Positions 52,530 through 61,204 of a stretch of 64,000 nucleotides of DNA are shown in pieces. Numbering within the stretch: position 1 is the first letter of the stretch; every line of letters begins with the position of its first letter. The DNA lies in assembly GCA_963747535.1 (NCBI GenBank), contig CAVVFX010000026.1, positions 103,359-167,358 on the forward strand, given 5' to 3'. The stretch is from CAVVFX01 sp963747535 (GTDB lineage Bacteria > Acidobacteriota > Terriglobia > Bryobacterales > Bryobacteraceae). The notes beneath the pieces are model-generated. The model was not told the origin of the DNA, did no database searches, and worked only from the letters and a program-made list of their open reading frames with translations. The position numbers and the translations under genes were made by a program.

Positions 52530-54329
52530 ATGGTCGAGCAGGTTGGCAGATACAGAATTGAGAAGGAGCTGGGACGCGGCGGCATGGGCGTGGTGTACCT
52601 GGCGGACGACCCGTTGCTGGGCCGCAAGGTCGCCATTAAGACCATCCACTTCGAGATAACCGATATCGCCCAGCGGGAGTTTTTGCGCACGCAACTTCTG
52701 CGCGATGCCCGTGCCTCGGCCGGCCTTTCCCATCCCAATGTAGTCAACGTCCACGACATTATCGAGTCCGGCGACACCACCTATCTGGTGATGGAGTACA
52801 TAGCCGGCGAAACCCTCTCCGCGCGCATGCATCGCTCGCCGGCGCCCGACACCGCCTGGCTGCTGCGCGTTTTGCGCGATATCGCGGCGGCTCTCGATTA
52901 CACTCATCGCAAAGGGGTCGTGCACCGCGACATCAAGCCCGGCAACATTATGATCGACCAGCATGCGCGGGTCCGCATCATGGACTTCGGCCTCGCCCGG
53001 GCAACCGAGCAAGGCGGCGCCGGCGCTACCGGAATGATCGCCGGGACCATCCAGTATATGTCTCCGGAGCAAATCAGAGGCGAGGCTCTGGACGGCCGGA
53101 CCGATCAGTTCTCGATGGCCGCGGTAGCCTACGAGATGTTGACGGGGAAACCACTCTTTGAGGCCAGGACGCCGGTCACGCTGGCCCAAAAGGTTCTGAA
53201 CGAGACTCCCGAACCGGCTCACATCCAGAATCCTTCCCTCCCGGCTGCTGCCAGTCCGGTGCTCGCAAGGGCTCTTGACCGGCAACCGTCGGGCCGCTAT
53301 CCAAACTGCACGGCCTTCGTCGAGGCATTGATCGCGACCTTCGACGGGGAAACGGTGCAGGCGCTATTGCGTCCACCGGAGGAGCAGCCGACGGTCGCGC
53401 TCACCGGGATGATCGATGTCAGTCCCGAACTCACTCCGAAGGTCGCCACCGCCCCTCTCCAGCGTCCCGGCAAGTGGAGCGGACATGCGCCGATGTTCAT
53501 TGCAGTGGGCCTGATCGTGAGTAGCATTGTAGTCACGGCCCTCACGTTGATGAATGGGCACATGCATGGAGAGCGGCCTGCACGTCCGGAATTGAGACCG
53601 TTCGGGCCGCCGCCCCTAATGGGTCCAAATCCCGTGGGGCGAACGGGCCCGTCGTTGGGCTCGTCGTGGGGGTCCTCCGGGCACGACCGCCGGGTCGACA
53701 GAAACCGGCCGTCGCATCCCCCATCAGAACTGCGCGAGCCTCCGCCCGCCAATCCGGCAGGCGGACCACCGATTCCTGAACTTCCGAACTTCGCCAAGGA
53801 TATGGCTGGTCCCGAACCAAAAGTGCTGCGGGACGGCCGTAAGGAATTAGCTGATCGTAACTACGGGATTGCCGTCGACCTTTTCACTGCAGCCATCAAT
53901 CTCGCCCCGGCCGACATTCACGCTTACATCTACCGGGGCCAGGCGTACCTTGGAGCCGGCAACCCCAAGAAGGCCCGGGCGGATTTCCTCAAAGTTACGG
54001 AACTTCGTCCGGACTTCGCACAAGCCTGGTACCAACTGGGCATAGCCGAAGAGCAGCAGCACCATATGAAAGAGGCGATGGAGAATTATCAGCAGGCTGC
54101 CGTCCTGAAGCCCGATATGGCTGAGCCCTTCTACGCCGCAGGCATGATCTACGATCAGCAGAATGCGACTCAGAAGGCGTTAGCGGAATTCGACAAAGCC
54201 ATCGCCGCGAATCCCAAATTCATCCGCGGCTATGTGGCCAGAGGAGAGCTGAAGAAGAAAATCGGCGATCCCACCGCAAAGGACGATCTCCAGAAAGCCA
54301 AGGACCTCTCCGCCGCCCGCAAGCCGTGA
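52530..54329 (+). CDS. Membrane-anchored Ser/Thr protein kinase with C-terminal TPR repeats
   Basis: A 599-residue Hanks-type kinase: G-loop ELGRGGMGVVY, Lys37 in VAIKTI, HRDIKPGN (His132-Asp134), DFGLA and the APE-like SPEQ motif. The kinase domain spans residues about 8-270. A Pro-rich linker leads to one membrane helix at about 321-345 (MFIAVGLIVSSIVVTALTL) and then a second Pro-rich stretch. The outer part has three or four TPR repeats (about 445-590; NYGIAVDLFTAAINLAP, KKARADFLKVTELRP, KEAMENYQQAAVLKP, QKALAEFDKAIAANP). The TPR region would face the periplasm. Such proteins are common sensors in acidobacteria. Confidence 0.93.
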   Translation: MVEQVGRYRIEKELGRGGMGVVYLADDPLLGRKVAIKTIHFEITDIAQREFLRTQLLRDARASAGLSHPNVVNVHDIIESGDTTYLVMEYIAGETLSARMHRSPAPDTAWLLRVLRDIAAALDYTHRKGVVHRDIKPGNIMIDQHARVRIMDFGLARATEQGGAGATGMIAGTIQYMSPEQIRGEALDGRTDQFSMAAVAYEMLTGKPLFEARTPVTLAQKVLNETPEPAHIQNPSLPAAASPVLARALDRQPSGRYPNCTAFVEALIATFDGETVQALLRPPEEQPTVALTGMIDVSPELTPKVATAPLQRPGKWSGHAPMFIAVGLIVSSIVVTALTLMNGHMHGERPARPELRPFGPPPLMGPNPVGRTGPSLGSSWGSSGHDRRVDRNRPSHPPSELREPPPANPAGGPPIPELPNFAKDMAGPEPKVLRDGRKELADRNYGIAVDLFTAAINLAPADIHAYIYRGQAYLGAGNPKKARADFLKVTELRPDFAQAWYQLGIAEEQQHHMKEAMENYQQAAVLKPDMAEPFYAAGMIYDQQNATQKALAEFDKAIAANPKFIRGYVARGELKKKIGDPTAKDDLQKAKDLSAARKP

Positions 54330-54402
54330 AAAGGCGCCAGCAGCCCTCCTGCCAACGAGCGAAGCAGATTCTCACCCGCCTTCACTGATATAATCCACGC
54401 GG

Positions 54403-54519
54403 ATGATCCCGACACGCCGTTTCGTTATTCCGTCCCTTCTCGCCACCGCCGGATTCGCCGCGTTGGACCACGCCGGATCGGCCGCGATTGAGGGCAAATG
54501 GGGTATCCACTTGACTCAG
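54403..54519 (+). pseudogene. N-terminus of a Tat-exported protein, truncated by an insert
   Basis: ATG 54403 opens a frame that reads a Tat-like signal (MIPTRRFVIPSLLATAGFAALDHAGSAAIEG). From about 54496 it runs into an inverted-repeat-bounded block (54496-54681), after which no conserved protein sequence follows. It is a broken gene, or the start of one whose body was replaced by the insert. The 54682-54965 region shows no gene. Confidence 0.5.
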
Positions 54520-54681
54520 CTCAGGAAAGTTGGCAGCACTTCGTGGGGCGGGCGCCCTCGCCCGCTCGGAGGCCCCTGCCTCCGCTTCCGGGAGCCGGAC
54601 GAGGCGTCCGGCGCGGTCCAGGGGGACCGCCCCACCAACCAGTCGCCATATCGTTTACCTGATTCAAGTGGATACCCATTT
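54496..54681. repeat. Inverted-repeat-bounded insert with a family B-like core
   Basis: Two 22-23 base arms (54496-54518 and 54660-54681, about 21 matches: AAATGG..TATCCACTTGA / TCAAGTGGATACCCATTT) flank about 140 bp holding GGGGCGGGCGCC and CGGACGAGGCGTCCGGCGC, i.e. blocks like those of family B (copy 4). The arrangement resembles a small non-autonomous mobile element; no target duplication was recognised. Confidence 0.65.
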
Positions 54682-54965
54682 GAAGGCAAAGGGACCACGA
54701 CCGGCGCAATCGGGAGAGCTACGACGCCGACGATGGCCCGGTGGTCGATTGGTAGCAATACGCCTGGCCAAAGTTTAATTGCTATTTAACCCATCCGAAA
54801 CCGGCCTGCGATGACAAGGTACTATTGTAAAGACGAACAGAAGCGGTGCAGAATACGTACCACTCTCATGACGATTGTATGCTGATGAACAGCCAACTAA
54901 AACGACGTACGTGGAATTACAGGACGACGCTGGAGACCGCAACCCGGCCGGCGGTGATCGACTGA

Positions 54966-55646
54966 ATGGCAACTCGCAGCGTTCCTCCTGCCCTCGAAAG
55001 AGATGGATTTCGGGGAGTCAAGCACCACACCCGCCGGCTCTACGATCTGGTCGCCGGCGTTTATCCTCTTTCGAGCAAACTGTTTCATGCCGAGGCGCAT
55101 AAACTCGCGCTCTCGCTCGCGGAGATCCACGACGGCATGCGGGTGCTCGAGGTCGCAACCGGTTCCGGCGAAATGTTTCGCCACCTGGCGCGGCGCAATC
55201 CCCGCGGACTCACCTGTGGAGTGGATATCTCGCCCAACATGGCGGCCCGGACCCAGCGCGAGGCGCGACGCCGGATCCCTGGCGCTCGTTCTCACTGCCA
55301 GGCCGTCGATGCCAGCCGCATGCCGTTTCGCGACGGCGCCTTCGACGCGGTAGTTTCATGTTATCTTCTGGAACTGCTCGGCCCCGAAGATCTGATACGC
55401 ACACTGGACGAGATGCATCGCGTGCTGTGCCCGGGCGGGAGGCTCATCCTGGTAAACGTCGGCCAAAACCTGCCGGCATTCAATGCCATGCACCGCCTCG
55501 CGGGAACCCTCGTACCGGCGTTTTGGGGCCGGATGCTGGAGTCCAGTTTCGAGGAAATGCTGGCCGGGTACGGGTTTAAAATTGAACACGACCAGATCGT
55601 GCAGCAAGGCTTCTATCCTTCGCGCGTCATGATCGTGCGAAAGTAG
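54966..55646 (+). CDS. Class I SAM-dependent methyltransferase
   Basis: A 226-residue Rossmann-fold methyltransferase. Motif I is VLEVATGSGEM (about residues 59-69), motif II is GVDISPNM, then CQAVDASRMPF and the YLLELLGPED helix. It resembles UbiE/COQ5 or related small-molecule methylases, with a C-terminal segment ending FYPSRVMIVRK. ATG 54966 has no strong site but gives a full domain. The ICMT-like gene follows three bases after the stop, so they may be an operon that acts on a lipid or quinone. Confidence 0.86.
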   Translation: MATRSVPPALERDGFRGVKHHTRRLYDLVAGVYPLSSKLFHAEAHKLALSLAEIHDGMRVLEVATGSGEMFRHLARRNPRGLTCGVDISPNMAARTQREARRRIPGARSHCQAVDASRMPFRDGAFDAVVSCYLLELLGPEDLIRTLDEMHRVLCPGGRLILVNVGQNLPAFNAMHRLAGTLVPAFWGRMLESSFEEMLAGYGFKIEHDQIVQQGFYPSRVMIVRK

Positions 55647-55649
55647 CCG

Positions 55650-56087
55650 ATGAACTACAAGGCCGCCTCCTTGGCAGCCCTTGTGGTGCTCGTCGCCTGC
55701 TGTCTCTCGATGTTCTTTTTCCGATCGCTGTTCGCCAACGGGCCAGTCACCCTTGCCGTGCAGAGCGCTGCGTTCCTGCTCCTGATTTGGGCGCGGGTGA
55801 CTTTTGGACTGAGAAGCTTCCATGCCGCAGCGAACCCGACCGAGGGCGGCATCGTGATGACTGGACCCTACCGCTATATCCGCCATCCGATCTATGCGGC
55901 AATCTTTTGTTTCCTGGCAGCCGGCGCAGCCGCGCACCCCAGCCTCGGGAGCCTGTCCGCGACCGTGTTAGCCGCCGCCATGCTCTTCATCCGTATGCGT
56001 TCAGAGGAAATCCTCCTCCTCCGACGCTATCCGGAATACAGCCAGTATGCTGCAACCACGTGGCGCATCCTGCCAAACGTGTTCTGA
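55650..56087 (+). CDS. ICMT/PEMT-type membrane methyltransferase
   Basis: A 145-residue membrane protein. The family motif GPYRYIRHPIYA is at about residues 71-82, followed by a helix and the RMRSEEILLLRRYPEY segment that completes the methyltransferase region of isoprenylcysteine carboxyl methyltransferase-like and phospholipid methyltransferase proteins. Two hydrophobic helices come before it. The gene starts right after the methyltransferase stop; the two may act on the same prenyl or lipid substrate. Confidence 0.87.
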   Translation: MNYKAASLAALVVLVACCLSMFFFRSLFANGPVTLAVQSAAFLLLIWARVTFGLRSFHAAANPTEGGIVMTGPYRYIRHPIYAAIFCFLAAGAAAHPSLGSLSATVLAAAMLFIRMRSEEILLLRRYPEYSQYAATTWRILPNVF

Positions 56088-56092
56088 CCCGC

Positions 56093-56821
56093 TTATTCCT
56101 CTTCATTCATGTTCATTCGTGGCCCAATGTCTTCAGGCTTTCGCAGCCAAACATAACAGTGATTCCCGATACGCCGTGCGGCGCCTGTCCGCAGCATCCA
56201 CAAATCCAGATAGCGAAACGGGAACAGCGCCCATCCCAGCACGCCATGCGATAACACGCGCCACCATCTCCACGGCAGCAGCAGCTTCACATATTCCAGC
56301 GTGAAGACCAGCATGGTGGCTGTCGGACCCGTGCGCCAGCCCGTCGCGATCACCTCCAGTCCTCCAGCCATGGCACACAACCCATCCGGCGTGAAGCGGC
56401 GATAATCTTTCGGGTACTCGTGAAACGGATGGCAGAACGGGGTCACCACGTGCGTATATCCGCCGGGCCGCAACACGCGCTCGATCTCCCGCATCACGCA
56501 ATCCGGGTCCGGAACATGTTCGAGCACCGCGTCGCACTCCACCCTCTGGAAAGTCGCGTCACCAAACGGCAACCGCGCCGCGTCCGCAGCCACGTCGACC
56601 CCAGCGATCGGAAACAGATCGAGATTGACGTACCCGTCCACAAAACACCCGCCGCCGCCGATGTAGAGATTCCAGCGTCCCAGCGGCGCGTCGATCTGCT
56701 CCTGCGGATTGGGCACAAATGGCGCCGGCGGACGGAGCACCCGGGCGATGCGCGCACCCCACCCCGGGTCGTGGCGTTGCTGGTATAACCGCTCGACCGT
56801 CTGCTTGCCAGTCGCACTCAC
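56093..56821 (-). CDS. Class I SAM-dependent methyltransferase (Methyltransf_11-like)
   Basis: A 242-residue protein. The SAM-binding part contains the NLYIGGGGCFVDGYVNLDLFP segment (a variant motif I and II), ARLPFGDATFQRVECDAVLEHVPDPD and REIERVLRPGGYTHVVTPFCHPFHEYP, typical of glycosyl/cell-surface-linked methyltransferases. The C-terminal half has hydrophobic segments (LLLPWRWWRVLSHGVLGWALFPF) that may contact the membrane. It lies between the ICMT-like gene (convergent) and the DUF1080 gene on the same strand. Confidence 0.82.
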   Translation of the reverse strand: MSATGKQTVERLYQQRHDPGWGARIARVLRPPAPFVPNPQEQIDAPLGRWNLYIGGGGCFVDGYVNLDLFPIAGVDVAADAARLPFGDATFQRVECDAVLEHVPDPDCVMREIERVLRPGGYTHVVTPFCHPFHEYPKDYRRFTPDGLCAMAGGLEVIATGWRTGPTATMLVFTLEYVKLLLPWRWWRVLSHGVLGWALFPFRYLDLWMLRTGAARRIGNHCYVWLRKPEDIGPRMNMNEEE

Positions 56822-56822
56822 C

Positions 56823-57617
56823 CTAATGGACCACGTGCAGGCGAATGTTCCGGAACAGAACCCAGCTGAACGCGTCGTGCAACTGCAAGCCGATCGGCCC
56901 CTTCAGCGGGCGTTCGGGTACTCCAGGACTCTCAGCTGCCAGTTTCCCGTTGAGCCGCACGCGAATCAGATTGTGGCGCGATTCTATATCCAGAGTGTTC
57001 CAGTCGTTCTTCACCTGAAGCCCTCCCGGCGCCGGAGCTACGTCGTAAATTGAGCCCGAAGGATTCGCGGCCGGCTCTTCGCTCAAAATCTGAATCTCGT
57101 ACCCGATGTGGGCAGGCGTCTTCCATGATCCGGGCCCATACGACTGCTTGCCGCGCGAGGTATCGCGGATCGAGACCCCGCTGTTGCCGCCGATCGGCAC
57201 CCAGTATTCCACGTGCAGATCGAATTCGTCGAACTCGTCTTTGGTGTACAACCAGGATTGCGCGCTGAGCCAGTGCTGATACTGTTTCGCGTCGACCGGA
57301 AACGGCTCGGCGAGAGGAGTTTTTCCCGTAGGATGAGGACGCTGGCCAACCAGGGATCCATCTTTGAGCACGGTCCAGATCCCGTTGCCATTCTTCTCCC
57401 AGGCGCTCAACTCCGGATCGATCAGCTTCCGCTCCTGCGCCAACCCGATTACAGGAATCAAAAGCAACGCCAGGGCAACACTACCTCGCTCCCGTGGGGC
57501 AGACCATCGTCTTTGGTGGTCTGCCCGGCTGCGCAGCAGCCGCTTCCCCAAAGTGCCCAACCGCGTAGCCCCCGTCACCATGCCAAGGTGCTTTCCACTC
57601 GCATTTTTTCCAATCAT
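56823..57617 (-). CDS. DUF1080 (3-keto-disaccharide hydrolase-like) secreted protein
   Basis: A 264-residue protein. The DUF1080 domain (about 75-260) starts with WTVLKDGSLVGQ and goes through FDEFDLHVEYWVPIGGNSGVSIRDTSRG and HIGYEIQIL to LQLHDAFSWVLFRNIRLH, a concanavalin-like sandwich that in some members cleaves 3-keto-glycosides. ATG 57617 is preceded by GGAAGG. Between the start and the real signal peptide (SVALALLLIPVIGLAQ) the leader contains residues encoded by a family A repeat (LLRSRADHQRRWSAP), so the usual signal peptide is about 45 residues downstream of the start. The gene may still be functional if the signal is used internally. It is divergent from a LacI-type regulator. Confidence 0.75.
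   Translation of the reverse strand: MIGKNASGKHLGMVTGATRLGTLGKRLLRSRADHQRRWSAPRERGSVALALLLIPVIGLAQERKLIDPELSAWEKNGNGIWTVLKDGSLVGQRPHPTGKTPLAEPFPVDAKQYQHWLSAQSWLYTKDEFDEFDLHVEYWVPIGGNSGVSIRDTSRGKQSYGPGSWKTPAHIGYEIQILSEEPAANPSGSIYDVAPAPGGLQVKNDWNTLDIESRHNLIRVRLNGKLAAESPGVPERPLKGPIGLQLHDAFSWVLFRNIRLHVVH
57491..57550 (+). repeat. Dispersed repeat family A, copy 7 (inside the DUF1080 leader)
   Basis: It has GGGGCAGACCATCG, TGGTCTGCCCGGCTGC and GCAGCAGCCG. The repeat lies in frame within the leader of the DUF1080 gene, on the opposite strand to that gene. Confidence 0.8.
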
Positions 57618-57638
57618 TCTCGTCACCTTCCGTTGAAG

Positions 57639-57659
57639 TAATCGTTTATTATGCGATAA
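57639..57659. promoter_or_regulatory. Candidate operator between DUF1080 gene and LacI regulator
   Basis: TAATCG and CGATAA half-sites (9 bases apart) make an imperfect palindrome 21 bases long, in the 49 bp between the divergent starts. LacI-family proteins bind such operators to control their neighbour and themselves. No other palindrome is seen in this gap. Confidence 0.4.
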
Positions 57660-57666
57660 TTCGCCC

Positions 57667-58671
57667 ATGCCCGCCCGCATGAAGGACATCGCGCACGATC
57701 TGGGAATCTCCATTGTCACAGTTTCCAAAGTGTTGCGCGACCACCCCGATATCAGTGCCGAAACCCGGGACCGCGTCCTCAAACGCATGAAGGAAGTGAA
57801 CTATCGGCCCAACCTCGCCGCCCGCGCGCTGGTCACGGGCCGGACGTACAGTATTGGCCTGATCGTCCCTGACCTGGTGCATCCGTTCTTCGGCGAAGTA
57901 GCCAAAGGCATGTCCCGCGTGCTGCGCAAGAAGGGTTACAACCTGGTAATTTCGTCCTCTGAAGAAGATCCGGAACTCGAGCAGCAGGAGGTCGAGCAAC
58001 TGCTTGCGCGCTGCGTCGACGCGCTGATCATCGCTTCGGCTCAGTCCGACATTCAGATGTTCCTCCGGATCGAGGAACAGAAGACGCCATACGTTCTCAT
58101 CGACCGGAAGCTTTCCGGCCTCACAGCGAATTTTGCCGGCGTGGATGATGAGGCCGCCGGCCGCATCGCTACCGAGCACCTGATTTCGCTGCAGCGCCGC
58201 AGGATCGCCCACATAGGGGGACCTCAAGTCAGCACCGCGACGGGACGCCTTCTGGGCTACCGCGCCGCTCTCGCCGCGCATCGCATTGCGCTCGATCCCG
58301 AGTTGCTGATCGTGCGCGAACATGGCGACGAATCGAGTGACCGCAGCGGCCACGATGCCATGCGCCAACTTCTTTCGCGGTCGCCTCTACCGGATGCCGT
58401 CTTCTGTTATAACGATCCCACCGCTATGGGCGCTATGGAAGCCATCTTCGATCGCGGGCTGCGCATACCGCAAGACATCGCGATCGTGGGCTGCGGCAAC
58501 GTGCGCTACGCCGCCTTTCTGCGGGTCCCGCTCACCACCGTCGATCAGCAAAGTGAAGAAATCGGCGACCGTTCCGCCAAACTGGCGCTGTCGCAAATTG
58601 AAGCCAAAGGGGCTGCGCGCCCTAAAACCGTACTATTAGAGCCGCGCCTGATCGTCCGGCAGTCTGCGTAA
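57667..58671 (+). CDS. LacI/GalR-family transcriptional regulator
   Basis: A 334-residue regulator. The HTH (residues about 5-50: MKDIAHDLGISIVTVSKVLRDHPDIS and NYRPNLAARALVTGRT) is followed by a periplasmic-binding-protein-like ligand domain (SIGLIVPDLVHPFFGEV, VLIDRKLSGLTANFAGVDDEAAG, DAVFCYNDPTAMGAM, IVGCGNVRYA). The ligand domain suggests a sugar effector. It is divergent from the DUF1080 gene with a palindrome between, and probably represses that gene until a sugar is present. Confidence 0.93.
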   Translation: MPARMKDIAHDLGISIVTVSKVLRDHPDISAETRDRVLKRMKEVNYRPNLAARALVTGRTYSIGLIVPDLVHPFFGEVAKGMSRVLRKKGYNLVISSSEEDPELEQQEVEQLLARCVDALIIASAQSDIQMFLRIEEQKTPYVLIDRKLSGLTANFAGVDDEAAGRIATEHLISLQRRRIAHIGGPQVSTATGRLLGYRAALAAHRIALDPELLIVREHGDESSDRSGHDAMRQLLSRSPLPDAVFCYNDPTAMGAMEAIFDRGLRIPQDIAIVGCGNVRYAAFLRVPLTTVDQQSEEIGDRSAKLALSQIEAKGAARPKTVLLEPRLIVRQSA

Positions 58672-58749
58672 TAAGAGTCTCCGCCGGCCCCCGCCTCCGC
58701 CGCTCATCCCCGACTGTTAAAATGGAGTTAGAACATCTCCCCATCTGCC

Positions 58750-59679
58750 ATGTTTGCTACTACTTCGATCGCCGAGGAAATCCAGGAATTGAAGCGCGAA
58801 AGGCGCGCGGTCCTGCTGGCCCACCATTATCAGGAGGCTGAGATTCAATCCCTTGCCGACGTGGTCGGTGACAGCCTGGAACTGGCGCGGAAAGCGCGAT
58901 CGCTCGACGGTGATGTGATCGCGTTCTGCGGTGTCTGGTTCATGGCCGAGACTGCCAAGGTACTCAACCCCTCCAAAATCGTAGTAGTTCCCGACAAAGC
59001 CGCCAGTTGCAGCCTGGTAGAGGGTTGTCCGGTCGAACCGATCCGGGAATACCGGCGCAGGAATCCGGATCACGTCATCGTCAGCTACATCAACACTTCG
59101 GTGGAAGTGAAGGCCGAGAGCGACATCCTCTGCACGTCGCGCAACGCGGTCCAGGTGGTCAACTCCATTCCGCCGGACAAGACCATCCTGTTCCTGCCCG
59201 ACCGCAATCTCGGAAACTACGTCAAGCAGCAGACCGGCCGGGACAATATGAAGATCTGGCAGGGCGCGTGCATCGTGCATGCGACATTTCCGGTCCGGCG
59301 CGTTCTGGAGGCGAAACAACGACATCCCGAGGCCGAAGTCGTGGCGCATCCGGAATGCCCCGAAGCCATTCTCAATCTTGCGGATTTTGTCGGCTCGACG
59401 TCGGCCCTGATCGACTACTGCGTCAACAGTACATCGCGCGAGTTCATCGTCGTGACCGAGAGCGGCGTTAACTATTCCTTGCAAAAACTGGGCGCGGGGA
59501 AGAAGTTCTATTTCGTCAACAACGAAAACTGCAACTGCAGCGAATGCCCGTACATGCGGCTCAATACGCTGGAGAAACTCAGAGACTCGCTGCTGAATCT
59601 GCAGCCGCGCGTGGAGATCGATCCCGAGATGATGCGCCGGGCGTTAATACCCATCGAGCGCATGCTGGCGGTCAAGTGA
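58750..59679 (+). CDS. nadA: Quinolinate synthase
   Basis: A 309-residue [4Fe-4S] enzyme that condenses iminoaspartate with dihydroxyacetone phosphate to quinolinate in NAD biosynthesis. The start LLAHHYQEAEIQSLADVVGDSLELA, the three cysteine regions (ASCSLVEGCP, AHPECPEAI and CNCSECPYM) and the FLPDRNLG segment are diagnostic. The length is normal. Its TGA overlaps the GTG of moaA. nadB and nadC are not in the window. Confidence 0.96.
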   Translation: MFATTSIAEEIQELKRERRAVLLAHHYQEAEIQSLADVVGDSLELARKARSLDGDVIAFCGVWFMAETAKVLNPSKIVVVPDKAASCSLVEGCPVEPIREYRRRNPDHVIVSYINTSVEVKAESDILCTSRNAVQVVNSIPPDKTILFLPDRNLGNYVKQQTGRDNMKIWQGACIVHATFPVRRVLEAKQRHPEAEVVAHPECPEAILNLADFVGSTSALIDYCVNSTSREFIVVTESGVNYSLQKLGAGKKFYFVNNENCNCSECPYMRLNTLEKLRDSLLNLQPRVEIDPEMMRRALIPIERMLAVK

Positions 59680-60680
59680 TAACGGGCGGCGCCGGGCAGC
59701 TGGTCGACGGTTTCGGCCGGATCCACGACAGCCTGCGGATCAGTGTCACCGACCGCTGCAATATCCGCTGCTTCTACTGCATGCCGGAAGAGGGCGTCCA
59801 GTTCATGGACCGGAGCGAGATCCTCAGGTTTGAAGAGATCGAGCGGTTCGCGCGCGTAGCGGCGACGCTCGGTGTGACGAAATTGCGGATCACCGGCGGC
59901 GAACCCCTGGTACGAAGGGACCTTCCTCGGTTGGTCGAACGGCTGGCTTCCATACCCGGAATTCAGGATCTCGCGCTGACCACCAACGCCGTGCTGCTGG
60001 ACCAGCATGCCCAGGCGCTATACGATGCCGGTCTACGACGGCTGAACATCCACCTGGACACCCTGGACCGCGAGCGGTTCAAGCAAATCACGCGGCGGGA
60101 CGACTTGTCTCGCGTGCTCGTCGGGATTGAAACTGCGAGGCGCGTCGGCTTCAAAAAGATCAAGCTCAATATCGTCGCGGTCAAGAATCTGATCGAACCG
60201 GATATCGTGCCGGTGGCCCGCTTCTGCCGCGAACATGGATTCGAACCGCGTTACATCGAGTTCATGCCGCTCGACGCCCAGGATCTTTGGGACCGGTCAA
60301 AAGTGCTGACTGCGGACGAGATCATTGAGACTCTCTCGCGCGAGATTTCACCCTTGGAGGAGGTGCCGGATGCTGATCGACGTGCGCCGGCCACCGAGTA
60401 TCGTTATGTGGACGGAGGAGGGACCGTGGGGCTGGTAGCATCTGTCACACGTCCATTCTGCCTGAACTGCAACCGCCTGCGGCTTACCTCCGAGGGGAAA
60501 GTGCGGTACTGTCTGTTCGCGATCGAGGAGACGGATGTAAAGCACATCCTGCGCGGAGGAAGCGACGACGACCTGGCTGCGGCGATCCGCGGGAACGTCG
60601 AGGGAAAGTGGCTCGGCCACCAGATCAACAGCACCCGGTTTGTTCCTCCGCCGCGTCCGATGTATTCGATCGGCGGTTGA
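59676..60680 (+). CDS. moaA: GTP 3',8-cyclase (molybdenum cofactor biosynthesis protein A)
   Basis: A 334-residue radical SAM enzyme that converts GTP to 3',8-cyclo-7,8-dihydro-GTP in molybdopterin synthesis. The radical-SAM triad is CNIRCFYC (about residues 28-35), GGEPLVRRDL follows, and the C-terminal [4Fe-4S] ligands are in FCLNCNRLRLT and RYC. I chose the GTG at 59676, overlapping the nadA stop; a longer frame at 59544 is inside nadA. A molybdenum cofactor enzyme elsewhere is implied. Confidence 0.94.
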   Translation: MITGGAGQLVDGFGRIHDSLRISVTDRCNIRCFYCMPEEGVQFMDRSEILRFEEIERFARVAATLGVTKLRITGGEPLVRRDLPRLVERLASIPGIQDLALTTNAVLLDQHAQALYDAGLRRLNIHLDTLDRERFKQITRRDDLSRVLVGIETARRVGFKKIKLNIVAVKNLIEPDIVPVARFCREHGFEPRYIEFMPLDAQDLWDRSKVLTADEIIETLSREISPLEEVPDADRRAPATEYRYVDGGGTVGLVASVTRPFCLNCNRLRLTSEGKVRYCLFAIEETDVKHILRGGSDDDLAAAIRGNVEGKWLGHQINSTRFVPPPRPMYSIGG

Positions 60681-60729
60681 TAAAGTTTGTGTGGCGAACT
60701 TTAATCCGTCCTGTTTCCAAAACAAAAAA

Positions 60730-60757
60730 GCCTCCGGAATCTTTCCGGAGGCCTTTT
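60730..60757. terminator. Strong bidirectional rho-independent terminator
   Basis: Stem GCCTCCGGA / TCCGGAGGC (9 bp) with a five-base loop, preceded by A6 and followed by T5. It lies between the convergent moaA and 60788-61168 genes and serves both strands. Confidence 0.9.
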
Positions 60758-60787
60758 TGTTGGGGGAGAAGAATTTTAAGGAGAAAT

Positions 60788-61168
60788 TCAGGCGGACCGA
60801 GCCATAGACCGCGCCTGTAAATCTCTCGCCATAATATAGAAGTCGAAAACAGGACCCTTCAAACCGTGGGCCCAACGGCTAACATTCCAGCGAGCCTGCA
60901 GGAACCGGATCCGCCTCCGTCCAGGATGCAGAGCCATTTTGTACGTTCCACAGTAGTACTTCTGCGGAAAAGCGAGTAAAGGACGATCGCCCCAATTCAG
61001 GCCGTCTTCCGAACCCCAAATCGAGAGGTCCAGACTTTGCTGTTCCTTGGCATGGGTTACGCCAAGGATAATTTCAATCGGTTCGTCAATGGGTATGCCA
61101 AGATCTACGGCGGGGGTGAAGCCGCTGTCGTGAATCTGGCGCTCGGTAAGCAGAAAAGACGGAAGCAT
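60788..61168 (-). CDS. Conserved hypothetical protein (acidobacterial type)
   Basis: A 126-residue soluble protein. Its middle (LSIWGSEDGLNWGDRPLLAFPQKYYCGTYKMAL) and end (LQARWNVSRWAHGLKGPVFDFYIMARD) have the look of a discoidin-like beta-sandwich domain. From memory, similar short proteins are seen in acidobacterial genomes, with no function assigned. ATG 61168 follows a GGGAGGG site about seven bases upstream; a longer frame to 61198 lacks one. It is 36 bp downstream of the aminotransferase gene, on the same strand. Confidence 0.65.
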   Translation of the reverse strand: MLPSFLLTERQIHDSGFTPAVDLGIPIDEPIEIILGVTHAKEQQSLDLSIWGSEDGLNWGDRPLLAFPQKYYCGTYKMALHPGRRRIRFLQARWNVSRWAHGLKGPVFDFYIMARDLQARSMARSA

Positions 61169-61204
61169 CTCAAACCCTCCCGCCGGTGCAACGACCACTA
61201 GAAG

